From NCBI GenBank assembly GCA_034769895.1, contig CM068368.1:689889877-689953876 (forward strand): 64,000 nt of DNA. The letters run 5' to 3'. This DNA is from Magicicada septendecula. Taxonomy: Eukaryota; Arthropoda; Insecta; Hemiptera; Cicadidae. Positions 35,735 through 46,939 of the stretch are shown here, one piece after another (position 1 is the stretch's first letter; every line of letters starts with the position of its first letter). A program made the position numbers and the translations under genes. The notes under the pieces were generated by a model, which was given only the letters and a program-made list of their open reading frames with translations, ran no database searches and was not told where the DNA came from.

Positions 35735-36110
35735 ATACCCCCCCAATGAGAGATCTTCTGCCGAAACAGAAGATATCTCATTGCCAAAACCCCTAAGAGG
35801 ACCGGTGAGGATATGGAGCCAACAACCCCCCTTTAATTTCTTAATCTCATGGGTACACGACCCCCCTGGCTCAGCGACCATGGACTCATCTGAACGAGAT
35901 CACTGGACTTCTCTGTAAGAGATCCCAACACCGAGAAATCGAACCGACAAGTACCACAGCGCACCTCACCTTCTAACATGCTACCCCCCAAAACCCTCAC
36001 TCCCTGGCTTATATCATGCCAGATCCTCAACCGATCTGTTCCCCCTTACATGCAAACTGGGTCGCCTTCAGCAATACTGGGCGCATACACGTACTTGTTA
36101 AATCCTACCT
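35735..36110 (-). other. Conserved 3' noncoding domain of element B
   Basis: Counterpart of 28906-29262 in A and 43271-43640 in C. Shared blocks include CCCCTGGCTCAGCGACCATG and ATCACTGGACTTCTC. No coding frame is conserved among the copies. Confidence 0.75.
35744..35783 (-). ncRNA. Hairpin beside the polypurine tract, element B
   Basis: CAATGAGA (35744-35751) pairs with TCTCATTG (35776-35783), continued inside by ATCTTCTG/CAGAAGAT after one mismatch, with a loop of about six bases. The strongest of the three copies. Confidence 0.8.
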
Positions 36111-36958
36111 ATCATTTTTTTTTTTCAAAACAAAAAAAAAAAATTTAAATTCAAAAATTTACATTTTATAACATTTTTTCTCAATAGGAAATTTATTTGA
36201 ACTTATTTAAATTAACGAATAAACAAAATTGGCCTCGCTTCTTTGCCAAAACTGGTTTAGTATAGAACATCACCCATCAGCTGACCAAAACTGGGTCAAG
36301 TCCAGATCCTTGACCTACATACGTTATGTACAAGTTACATCTGTGAATACATTAAACTCCTGTAATATTCAGTCTTGCAACGCCAAAACATAATAAAATA
36401 CAACATTTAAAATTAACAAAGTATTATTATAATTAACCATTGGATTGACATTTAAATTATTCAAATAAACACCTTCCCTAGCTAATTGTAAACACATTTC
36501 AAAATTGAGCAAATTGCATGAAATATATCTTTATCAATTCTTATATCTAACGTACAACAATAATAATAATACACTTAAAATTATAGCATGAACGACTTGT
36601 ATTGACTTGTCTGAGCAGCTAGTTATTTAACAGAGCACAAGCAGTTTTTTTATAGGATCAAATTTGAATTAGTAAAACATTTTTATGTTATAAAATTTAC
36701 ATTCGTGGCTCCTCTGAGCCACCTCCCAGCCACACACTCTATTTCAGATTATGGAGGACTGTTTCGCCCTTTCGCTTCCACAGAGACTGTATATTTTGGA
36801 GCAGGGTTTTACCTCTCCGTGTCTCTGCTTCCGCTGTTAAGTGTAAATTGGTGAACATCATCATGTTCTCGTTAATAATCATGCACCCTTAAACGGATCT
36901 ACCACCTGGCTCTGCTGTTCCTTCTCGAACAGAGTGGCAGCCGCTGTTCCATAGTTTG
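36111..36958 (-). other. Noncoding interior of element B
   Basis: AT-rich with no gene. Segments such as GCCACCTCCCAGCCACACAC (about 36718) and CTCTGCTTCCGC (36821) are shared with element C at 45530-45650. Confidence 0.6.
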
Positions 36959-37140
36959 GTGATTCCCCTTTTTATTTACCCCCCATCAATTTCAAAGTAC
37001 ACCTTTACAACGATAACAGCTATGGCCAGTTATGGTCAGCGCGTAATCGTAATGTGCCCCAACCATAGCTGTTAAAGCTAAACCAATTCCACGGTCAGGG
37101 TTCGGTGAGGCCGTGACCGCCCGAAAAGTTGGGGAATCAC
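36959..37140 (-). ncRNA. Structured RNA module, element B copy
   Basis: Three helices by eye. The enclosing P1 is GTGATTCCCC (36959-36968) with GGGGAATCAC (37131-37140). P2 is AACAGCTATGG (37015-37025) with CCATAGCTGTT (37063-37073). P3 is CGGTCA (37092-37097) with TGACCG (37114-37119). The linker CGCCCGAAAA after P3 and CCACG before it are conserved in the other copies, while helix sequences change in a pair-preserving way. It follows the integrase scrap and a poly(A) tract in the sense of the element. I do not recognise a known RNA family; packaging, export or translation roles are guesses. Confidence 0.7.
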
Positions 37141-37146
37141 AAGTAT

Positions 37147-37147
<1 letters not shown>

Positions 37148-37190
<43 letters not shown>
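37148..37190 (-). repeat. 43-base homopolymer (poly-A in element sense)
   Basis: An unbroken T run on the plus strand, just upstream of the structured module in RNA sense. Element C has a 23-base run at the comparable place (46000-46022). Confidence 0.95.
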
Positions 37191-37194
<4 letters not shown>

Positions 37195-37356
37195 AAAAAT
37201 TTAAATTACATGACATTTCTAGTCTTGGTGGTATTATATAAAATATTATATAAAATACATAATGTGTGTATAAACAATAGTAACAATTTATAATAATAGA
37301 ATATAAAAATGTGTGTTTATGTATGATAATTTTAATATGTACAAATATATCCATCA

Positions 37357-37542
37357 TCACTCAGCTAGATAATACTTTTTTAACTGGGTCACATTATAGG
37401 TTCCCTTTATTTCTCGAGTTTGCAAATCTACTAAAACATACGCATTCTCCATCTTCACTTGGCTAACCTCATATGGACCGTCATACAATAGGAAGAATTT
37501 CTTAATTTCTAAATTATTATTAACATTAAAAAATTCAATCAT
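37357..37542 (-). pseudogene. Integrase C-terminal scrap in element B
   Basis: The frame reads EIKKFFLLYDGPYEV, then SYVL-like and GTYNVTQLKKYY, closely matching the last 50 residues of the integrase of H (EIKKFFLLYEGPYEV, GTHNATNLKLYW). The upstream catalytic part is absent. This is direct evidence that B derives from an element with pol by internal deletion. Confidence 0.85.
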
Positions 37543-37864
37543 ACAACATTAAATCACAACATTTAGCCATCTCAAATTATTCACTTCAATTGATTATTAA
37601 ACTTTACATTTTTCAATTATTATCAAAATTTACAAAGCATCAATTATTGTCTTCATAATTATTCAACTTCATAATTATTATTACGCTAATTATTCATGTA
37701 AACTGCAAAATATTAATAATATATCTACACAAATGAATTCACAAATTATTTACAAATCATGCGTCAATAACTGTTCAATTGTTTCACGCTTCATATGCCC
37801 AAATCTGCAAGGTCGTTACCAAAATTTACAATATTTACCAATGTCTATACACCGATATTTTAGT
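37543..37864 (-). other. AT-rich spacer between gag and integrase scrap of B
   Basis: No coding signal. The deletion junction that removed pol should lie here. Confidence 0.5.
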
Positions 37865-39285
37865 TCAACCTCCATCGTTATATATATATCTAATGTATTT
37901 GTAACATGCATCATTGTTATACACACTCAATTTATTATTACTATCATTATAGTAATCATCCATTATCTTTATTCCATTCATTATGTCATTATAATTGATA
38001 GGGTTATTCCCTATTAATATTTCATACAACTTGTCAACATAAGTTGTTATTGTCCAGTTTCCATCGGTAAATACATTCATGATTGGGTTAATTACTTTTG
38101 TCAGATAATTATTTACATTATTCTTCAAGTATACTGTTAAACTTTCTCTCCATTCGTCATACTTTCGATTCACATTATATAATTCTGTTACTTTATTAAC
38201 ATACCATTCTCCACTTATATCTCTCTCACCACAATACCAAATCATACTTTCAACATCATTATTACAGACAGAAGGTACAACATTATACAACATCAATACG
38301 GGACTCTTCCCCTTCTTAAACAACACTTGTGAACACCTTGGTTCAGAAAAATTAATAGGAAAATTTACCTTCTGCCCCACATACTCTATTCTCTCTTTCC
38401 ACTTTCTCTCTAACTCATAATAATTTCTCTTTAACTTATACAATTCTATTTCTCTATCTGCATACAACTCTCTATATAAATCTCTCTCACTCACATTAGT
38501 TAACATCTGATTAATGGATACATTTAAGTCTTTTCTGACTTTAATTATTTCACGCTCATGTTCTGCTTGTTTATTCTTTAAGCTAGTTATATTAATTATA
38601 CTTGCATCAACTGGTTCACCGTTACTTCTAAGTTCATCATTTATATTTTCTTGTATGTCACTTTGCTCACACTCATTAATTAAACATTGAACATTACAGT
38701 CCATTTTGTCATTTGGCTTTTTGATTTTATCATTACATTTACTTGTCAATGTGTCAAATATTTTATTTGTCTCTAGCATTTTTTCTTTTTGTTTTTCGTT
38801 AATTATTTTTCTATCGTTTCTCATTTCGTCTTGTACATTATTTATAACACTAGTCAGTTCATCTCTCATTCCAATAATAGTCTCATTCATACTTTCCAAA
38901 CGGTTGTTCATATTTATTGCACTCGCTCTCAATTCGCTCCTCACATTTATGAACTCGTTATTTAAATCAGTCAGTTTAATATTTATAGTATTCACTTCTG
39001 ATTTGATCTCTGTTTTCAAATTATCATTTTCTCATTTTGTTTGTCAAGTTTATCATTGATTTCAGTTTTCATTCCTGACATCATTTCCATCATTAACGCT
39101 AATTGGTTAAATATATTTACGTTATCGCTTATTTTTGCGTCTACTGTCTCAATAGTTAATTCGTGTGTTGTATTGTTTACGCTTTCGTCAATATTTGTCG
39201 ATATTAAATCGTCTTGCGTAACATTGAGAATTGACCCCTCCCCAACATCTTCACATAAATTTACACTCTCGCTTTTCTCTGCCAT
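37865..39285 (-). pseudogene. Coiled-coil gag-like protein of element B
   Basis: Start MAEKSESVNLCEDVG at 39285. An acidic N-terminal part, then a coiled coil (DKLDKQNEK, LTDLNNEF, ESMNETIIGMRDEL) to about 38550. The C-terminal domain has ELYNVNRKYDEWRESL and NPIMNVFTDGN and ends YIYNDGG, shared with A and C. One frameshift near 39018 splits it into 39285-39016 and a frame ending at 37865. No capsid or knuckle motif is recognised. The frameshift sits in an otherwise very young element, so it may be older than the insertion. Confidence 0.78.
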
Positions 39286-39329
39286 TTTTCGATCAGTTTG
39301 TAAATTTGTATTATACTAATTTACAAAGT

Positions 39330-39347
39330 CACTGTCAAAGGGCGCCA
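39330..39347 (-). other. Primer-binding site of element B
   Basis: On the minus strand TGGCGCCCTTTGACAGTG starts one base after the LTR edge. The TGG start fits a tRNA CCA end; I could not assign the tRNA. Confidence 0.6.
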
Positions 39348-39348
39348 T

Positions 39349-40475
39349 TGAAGTGTTTTTAGCTTTAAATTAATTAATTAAATTGTTGACATACTGAAGA
39401 AACTGTCACTTACCAGTTGCAAATATATATAAGGGTTTACCAGGATGTCGTCTGATGTACTTAGGCAGAGAAAAACGGGCAATGCAATGACAAACACACA
39501 TTGATGTGTTTAATTGACACTTTTTATTAACTTTTAATTTTTTGATATTAACTATTAAATTTTAACTCCCTCTTCATCAATTTCTTTTACATTACATCGT
39601 TAATAATTATTGGAATATCAGTTCAATTTTAATTTACTAGCGGTTCATTCGAAAAACTTTGCTTGAAAACATTGATACTTGTTATACATGAAATGAAAAT
39701 AGTTGCGATACTTATGACTAAACACTTAACATTCTAACCATGGTATCTAAATTATGAAAGCGACCCATATTGCTCTCTCACTCACTCACATTCGCACACA
39801 TACCCCATTTAATTAAGCGCTTTTTTCTTTCATTTTATATTTTATAATTAATTGATTTGAGATACTGTTACGTGATATCGGCGTCCCTGCAGGTCACTAG
39901 TTGATCCCCACGAGTTCTTTGTTCACTTTTGTCCGAAAAGTTTCCGCTGTTAATTTCGATATTAACTGGTTAAATTTTGCACTGTTTTATGGTTCTGGAC
40001 TCACATTTCTATAATTACAATTTTTCTTTAGCACGTGACACTATTGTACAGCCGGCCGACTGTAGGTGTGGAAAACGACAACGCAGTTCTCTCAGCGTCT
40101 ATATAAACCACGCCTTCTTCATCCATGGCAACTTTGTTCGTGATTCGTTGATAAAGATCACATGACACAATAATGAGTCGTCACGTGATATCACCTGTTG
40201 AGCGAGTATAGGTAATTTTGTCTTGTCTTTGGGCTCGCCACAAAGTTTTATTTGTCCACCAACGGAAAATACACGCATGTGCGCACAAGCTGACATTCCA
40301 CGGTGTTATCGTTGTGCGCTAGGCACGGACCGGTACAGGATTGTATACAGGGTGTCCAAATAGGTGTTAGTGGTCTCGGTGGCCGCAAAGGGTGTCCAAA
40401 CCGATTATTTCCCAATAGTTGATATTAAATGAAATAAAAAAAAAAACATACCTCCTTCAAAATTGTCCCATTACA
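39349..40475 (-). repeat. 5' LTR of element B
   Basis: TGAAGTG...CATTACA, followed by the ACCT duplication and then the resumed LTR of element G. Confidence 0.92.
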
Positions 40476-41920
40476 ACCTCAGATTTTCTAAATTCTTATT
40501 CAATTTGTTATAATTTTTGGTTGTTTGGTTCTGACAGTTATGTTTTTTTTTTAGGCCTGAGTAGCCATTATAGTATTTTACTTATTTCATTCAAATCACA
40601 TTTTGTTTCAGCCTATTGGGCTTTACTTTGTTATTTTTATTGGTTGTGTTGTATTTTGAGTCTGTTGGGTGTGTTTTTTACTTGTCAATATTGCTTTCTC
40701 TATTTCAATCTTTAAAACATAACATTAGGCTTATGGACTGCAAATTTCATTCAGCCATATCCTATTCATAACATTAACATGAACAATTCTTTATAAGTTA
40801 TTATTTTGATTAAGAAATATCATCACTCCCTTCTAACTTATCCTTATTTGCTAATTTTTTGTTTACAACACGTATTATTTTTGTTGTGATAAACAACATC
40901 ACTTTTTATTAAATTGATAGCAGTCCCTTATAACTTAGGTGTCTTTGTTAGTTTTTGATTTCTCACTCTTTAAACAATTTTTACATTCTCTACATGTTAA
41001 CACCTTCAATTTATTCTTATCTGGAATCCTCCCTTTTTACTTACTACCGGCTATAATTAAACTTAACTCTATTGAACATCTTTTCTTAAATAATAAAGTC
41101 ATCATCACTTCTAGTGTTTACCATACCTTACTCTATAATTCACACTTAATACTATTTTTCACCAGCTATTTATTCACCGTTAATTTCCCACTTTTATCTT
41201 ACCTTCACTTTTACATTATTTTTTGTTAATTATAATTTAACTAGCGTAACACTTCACTTTGGGGTTTTTACACCTACACTATTGCACTGTATCACTGTTT
41301 ATACTATTTGTGTTCTGGTGGGTGATCCCTATACTTATTTCTCTTTCATATCCTTAATACTAATGACAATTAATACTTAATAACTAATAACAATTTTATG
41401 TGTGGTTTAGGTTGCCTTTTTATCACCTTAATCCTTAGTAATGTTTCTTCACTAGGTCATTTTGTCTATTAATGGGTAGTAACCGTTACCTTTCCTTTCT
41501 CCGGATAACCATTGTTTTGGTTTCAATATTCTTCTTGAGTGCTTTATTACTTGTTTTGTGAACCATTATTGGTTTTCACTTCTGCTTGTCTCCCTCCTTC
41601 TTCATTTTCATTATTTGATTAATACTTTGGGTTTTTCCATCCTTTTCCTTGGGTATTTTGGGGTCGTTTAAACCCATGAACTTGTTTCCTTTTGGTTTGG
41701 GTTTATTACTTTCTTATTCTCGTTGGTTATTTGTGTGGTTCCCTTCTTCATTTGTTTCCTGTTGTTGGGTCAATCACTTGGGTTAGGTCAAAGTCGTCGT
41801 TTGTCGAGTCATATATTTTAATTAAATCAATCAGTTTATTTGATAAGAAGTATTTTTACATTTATAAATATATTTTTTATCCCTGGTACTGGGTTGGCTA
41901 TTTGTGTCGTAACAATATAT

Positions 41921-43270
41921 TGTGACGTTTCACACTTTTTTTGTTTTTATTCAATACCTTCCACTCTTCATAAAATAATACTTACCGCTGCCAGAATTTC
42001 ACTTACCATCATGGTCCCCGTAAAACTTATCTTTTGAAAACTGCCCAAGGTCGCCACGATATTTTTTCTAGAAGGTAAAATATCGAAAACTTATATACTC
42101 TTGCCCTTATAAAAATCCCGCTATCTGACTGTAATAGAAATTTCAGAAAACCCCCCGATTTCGTTAGACGAATTTTTAACACAGAAATGAGAACATGGTA
42201 ATGACGAAATAACTTAGACTAACACATAATTATAGTGAAGCAAATAGTTTTAATTACTGTTAAGACGGATCAAAATCATTATGACACAAACATGAGAGAA
42301 ACAAATTCTGAAATAGATACAGATATGCCTTACATTTAGATATTTCTTACCCTATACAGGTCAGCCCAGCTGCTCACACACACATTCACACGATTTAGAA
42401 CCATTTAATTGAAACACCCCATTTTACTTTAAAACTGTATATATCTCGAGACACCACCCGGGTACACGTTGCTTCGTTCGTTAGTTCGCGTCACTTTGAA
42501 TAATTTGCCCGCAGTTCACTACACTTCTCCTGTATAACCTCCTTATTTCCTTGGGTCCCGGTCGGTAATACGTCGGTATTACACTGAGTTATTCATATTT
42601 AGAAAGTTTCGACCGACCGGGGCCCGCGGCTCACTAACTACATCTACACGCTGTTGTACAATCTGCTGCTTAGCATCTCTGACTAATGTCGACTGTCACC
42701 GAGAACGTAACAGGTACATGTTCCTTTCTCTGGAGGGAAGCTGTGTTCACTGCCACCCTGCTTTCGTCGCTCAGGCCTCAGTTGTTGTTAGGTAACAATT
42801 TTATATATGGAATGGAGCTGATATATGTGTGTGACCAGAGGACAATATTGGACTTGGCTCCGCTGACGTCATTAGTAGTAGGCGGGGTTTTAACGCTGTT
42901 TCCGGTATTGAGCTGGTAGCTGCGACAAACGGTTTGCTACATCGCCATGTTTCACAGCTTGGGTTGTGTTTTCCAAGCGTCACTCCGGCGCACCGCCCAT
43001 CAATGTTGCATACGGGCGTGATCACACACACACAAAGTTCTGCGAAAAATTGGGGTGGTAAATTCTTCGCCGCATTACTCAACACTGATTGCGTTTCGCT
43101 TTGTTTCCAACTGTTTCTCAACACTGGTCTGTTACACAATGGAAATAACGTTGCCCAATAATACAGTTTTACCATATTTTACACAAGCCCGCCCGAAAAC
43201 GAAATAAGTAACAATATATAAATGCCCCATACGGTTAAAATAAAAAATACCCAAAAAGTGACCCGCTACA
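41921..43270 (-). repeat. 3' LTR of element C
   Basis: About 1,350 bp. The last 600 bp match 49070-49650 well (ACCGAGAACGTAACAGGTAC onward); the first half is only loosely similar to the other LTR. Confidence 0.7.
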
Positions 43271-43640
43271 ATACCCCTCGATGAGAATTCTGCTGTTCAC
43301 GACAGAAGAAATCTCATCGATAACCCCGAAGAGGACCGGTGAGGAACTGGTGCCAACAACCCCCTAGTTCTTAATCTACATGGGTACCCGACCCCCCTGG
43401 CTCAGCGACCATGGACTCATCTGAACGAGATCACTGGACTTCTCCGTACGATATCCCAACACCGAGAAATCGAACAGACTCGCACCACAGCGCACCTCGC
43501 CTTTTAACATGCTACCCCCAAAAATCCTCAATCCCTGGCTAAAATGATTCCAGCTCCTCCGCCGATATGCTTCCCCTTTTTTTTTTTTGCAAGCTGGGCT
43601 GCCTTTAGCAGATACTGGGCTCACACACACTAACATTACA
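43271..43640 (-). other. Conserved 3' noncoding domain of element C
   Basis: Same blocks as in A and B, read on the minus strand, ending in the tract GAGGGGTAT at the LTR edge. Confidence 0.75.
43279..43319 (-). ncRNA. Hairpin beside the polypurine tract, element C
   Basis: CGATGAGA (43279-43286) pairs with TCTCATCG (43312-43319). Compared with A and B, the A-T pair at the second position is G-C here, a compensatory change. Confidence 0.75.
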
Positions 43641-45773
43641 TGTTACCATAACACATTAAAAATAAAAGATTTCTTTTCAAATTTATTAAAAATTTAAAAA
43701 ATCCGAAATTCAAAAAAAAATATTTTATCAAAAAATTCTCTTCCTTGTTTTTCTAAATTTTTGTTTCAAACGACTTAACCTAGACATTTCTACTAATCTA
43801 AACACATCCTTACTCTAACATGAGAACCACTTATAGTCTACCAATACAATGCAATACAATAAAATAAACATGGTTAATGCACACATAATAAAATAATCAT
43901 TATTCAAAAATATTCACTCGCTGGCAGGCGAAAAATCAAGTTTTTTTTTCAAAAAAAATTAAAATTTTCAAAAATTTTAAAATTCAAAAAAAATTTAAAT
44001 TTATTCATTAAAAAATTTTATTAAATTTATTTATTAAATAACATATTTATTAAAATTATTCAAATATTGGTTTGACTTAATTAAACAAACAAATTAAAAT
44101 TGACTTCCTACTATACAAGCTTAGTAGGTGTATGACCTCATCAGCTGATCGAAACTGGGTCAAGTTCCGAAACCCTTGACCTACATATGTTATGTATGTT
44201 TTCTGAAAATACCCTGAACATCTGTAATATCCTACCTTGAAATACAAAACATAACAAAACAAAATATTTAAAACAAACAAAATATTATTACAAATAATAA
44301 TCAAATTGGCATTTAAATTATTTAAAATAAACAATTCTTGACTTTACATTACTTTCAAATTTTATCAAAATTCTGTCACTGGTTTAAAATAAAAGTTTAT
44401 ATTCTTTATCATAACTCTCTCTCTTTATTCTTAACAATCCTACTTCAATCTACGGTGGGTGATGTAAATTATTTATTCTCATTTATTCTGTCTACATATA
44501 TAATCTTTACCCCTTTCTGGCTCTAATATTAATCAACTTCAATTACCATGACACCCATCTCTATCAAAATATCTATCCCAAAAACACACTAAATTCAATT
44601 TACCCCTGGCACCGCTCATCTTTGTACTAGGATGTGTGTTCCCTACCTGGCTATAACCATACGAGCCAATGCCCCTCCAAAATATCGGCAAACACTCACG
44701 CGAACTACTCTATTCTCGCCACAACGCCGCACGTTGCTCACACCTTACCACCTCACCCTTACTACAAAATATCATCAACAAATATGTTTAAATCTCATTC
44801 ACATTACTCATCGCTACATATACTCACTACTACTGTGTCAACATCAATACTTCTCAAAATACTATAACATGTATAAACTCAAAACAACATTACCTTATAT
44901 CATCTCTACTAATTCAACTTTAACTTTGACAGATCTATATGTCACATAAAATATTTATCACCCAAAACTATCTTTTATTAATTTGCATAAATTATTACTT
45001 AGTTTCTCATTTTATCAAATTATTTGTATCATTATTTTAAAACATCTGTAATACATTGCAAACATTACATTGAACATCAATTACTTAACATTTGTAACTA
45101 ACATACCAGTGACATGTTATTGCTGATCAGCTGATATCCTACTAACACAATGAAAATGCATCTCAAAATTGGACAACTTATAGTAAATATATATATATAT
45201 AATATATATATATATTTATCATTATTTCTCACCTTCTGGTTTCCCATTTTCTCTGATTCTGATAGTTCACATTGACCGCCTGCCAGACGATTTAATTATT
45301 GGCTTAGTTAAAAAATATACACACATGATTACAACACATATTTTATCAATAATTATATCTATTTACTACAATAAAATAATACACTTAAAATTATGGCATG
45401 GATAACTTGTATTGAAAATATGACCATCTAGTTATTCGAGCTGAGCGCAAACATTTTTATTGGATCAAACTTTGAATGAGCAAAAAATTTCTTTATATTA
45501 TGAAATTTAAGTTCGTGACTCGTTTGAGTCACCTCCCAGCCACACACACTATTTCAGATTATGTAAGACTGTGGCGCCCTTGCGCTTCGACAGAGACGGT
45601 ATATTTTGGAGCAGGGTTTACCTCTCCGTGTCTCTGCTTCCGCTATTAAGTTTTAAACATAGTGAACATCATCATGTTCTTGTTATAAAATGATACACCC
45701 TTAAAACGGTTCTACCACCTGTCTATGCTACCCCAAAGCGGGCAGAGTGGCAGCCGCTGTTCCATAGTTCCGG
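43641..45773 (-). other. AT-rich interior of element C
   Basis: No open gene. It holds a reverse-transcriptase scrap (44683-44770), stretches shared with element A near 44100-44340 and 45240-45300, and a 23-bp AT run near 45190. Confidence 0.6.
44683..44770 (-). pseudogene. Reverse-transcriptase N-terminal scrap in element C
   Basis: About 88 bp match H at 59727-59813 (for example ACAACGCCGCACG and CTTACCACCTCACC), the region before the RT domain of H. It is out of frame and short, a relic of a deleted or decayed pol. Confidence 0.75.
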
Positions 45774-45929
45774 AGATTTCCTCTAATGTCACCCCCCAAT
45801 GAATTTCAAATATATACCAATTTCAAGTCAGCTATGGTCAAGGGACTTGGTATGACCCTAGCTGGCCGCTAGCCAAAACCACGGTTAGTGCTGGTAAGGC
45901 AGTAACCGCCCGAAAAGTCGAGGAAATCT
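45774..45929 (-). ncRNA. Structured RNA module, element C copy
   Basis: P1 is AGATTTCCTC (45774-45783) with GAGGAAATCT (45920-45929). P2 is CAGCTA-T-GGTCA (45829-45840) with TGACC-C-TAGCTG (45853-45864), eleven pairs around one mismatch. P3 is CGGTTA (45882-45887) with TAACCG (45903-45908). All helices differ in sequence from the B copy yet stay paired; CGCCCGAAAA and AAAACCACG linkers are kept. Confidence 0.72.
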
Positions 45930-45998
45930 AAACTTTCATTTCACTGCCTGTTTTATATCCATCTCATTATGTGCGACACGTTATTTAGTATTGTGTGT

Positions 45999-46029
<31 letters not shown>

Positions 46030-46939
46030 AGGTGTGCCGCACATTTATCGCCAGTTTGGCCTCCGATGGAGGTAACACTCACTGTTACCCCCAACCCATT
46101 TCGCTATCTAAGAGAGCACAGGCCACCCCCTCAATAGCCACTTAATAACTAATTACAATTGAAAACTAATTAAAATTTGTTGTATACATTATCATATAAT
46201 ATTTGCATCAACAACCATTTAACCCATTCATAACCTTTTACCGTTTAACTTTCTTGAAATTTTCAAAATTTATTATTAATAATCATTATATCATTTTTCA
46301 TTTATTATTAAAATTTTTTAATTATCTTTATTAAAAACAATTATTGCATTAAAATCTCACTCTTGCATTAACACCTCAATCACACCTGTAAACATTTTTG
46401 TTACACATGATTATAAAATTTTTTCTACTTACAATCCATTTAACATGATATGCGCACAAAACATAATCACCACCATCTCTGAAACATTCACACAAAATTA
46501 GTTTAAATTCAACAATTCATCATTCATTGCCAACTTTCCATCTCGTAAAATAAAATAAATTCATAAAAAAAAATTTAATTAATTAATATTTAAACAAGCA
46601 ATCAAAATATTTAAACATATCAAATTGGTTTAAATTAATTAATGACTGACAATATAAATTATATAGTTATCAAAACAATTACCATTAGTCAATTACTGTT
46701 TTCAAAATTAATTCTAATATCTATTTAACTTGCAAATATTTCAATATTATTATCACAACACTCATCTTGCATACACACATCTATTTAACATTCCACCATG
46801 CACACATATAAATACACTCTATTTTATTTACAAACTTTTGTTATTATGTTCAGTTTTTTCCGCACTTCATTTGTCCAGATTTGCCATGTCAGAACCATTA
46901 AAACAAAATATTTATACTGTCTTTTATTGTTTTAATAAT
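45930..46939 (-). other. Noncoding interior of element C after gag
   Basis: AT-rich. It has a 23-base T run (46000-46022), an unplaced moderately GC-rich patch (46023-46140), and then sequence resembling element A just after its gag stop. No gene. Confidence 0.55.

Larger units (their letters stand above)
34608..40475 (-). mobile_element. LTR element B, gag-only, very young
   Basis: LTRs at 34608-35734 and 39349-40475 (1,127 bp each) start TGAAGTGT and end CATTACA. ACCT flanks the element at 34604-34607 and 40476-40479, and the uninterrupted target is present in the left LTR of G near 16663. The two LTRs looked identical except for one base near the start (ATTAG against TTTAG). Order on the minus strand: LTR, primer site, gag-like gene, integrase scrap, poly(A) tract, structured module, conserved 3' domain, G-rich tract, LTR. 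Confidence 0.93.
14982..41914 (-). mobile_element. LTR element G, gag-only, with three nested insertions
   Basis: LTRs at 14982-22500 and 32936-41914 start with TGTAACGTATAATTAG and end with GTCGTAACA on the plus strand, and ATAT flanks the whole. With the nested PLE pair, element A, element B and their duplications removed, each LTR is about 3.1 kb, the interior about 3.4 kb and the element about 9.7 kb. Orientation is minus: the primer site is at 32915-32932, gag runs 32818 to 30757, and a purine-rich tract meets the left LTR at 22501. The interior has gag but no pol. The two LTRs differ by scattered substitutions, roughly one percent by eye. Confidence 0.9.
32936..41914 (-). repeat. 5' LTR of element G, interrupted by element B
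   Basis: Counterpart of 14982-22500. About 3.1 kb remain when element B (34608-40475) is removed. The PBS-like junction is repeated inside the first 120 bp: TCTGTAACG recurs with its TG at 32936, 32989 and 33050. Confidence 0.9.

Noticed and set aside
44632-44949. 105-codon and 77-codon plus-strand frames in element C
   Set aside because: They overlap the antisense of a decayed RT scrap and lack conservation or recognisable motifs.
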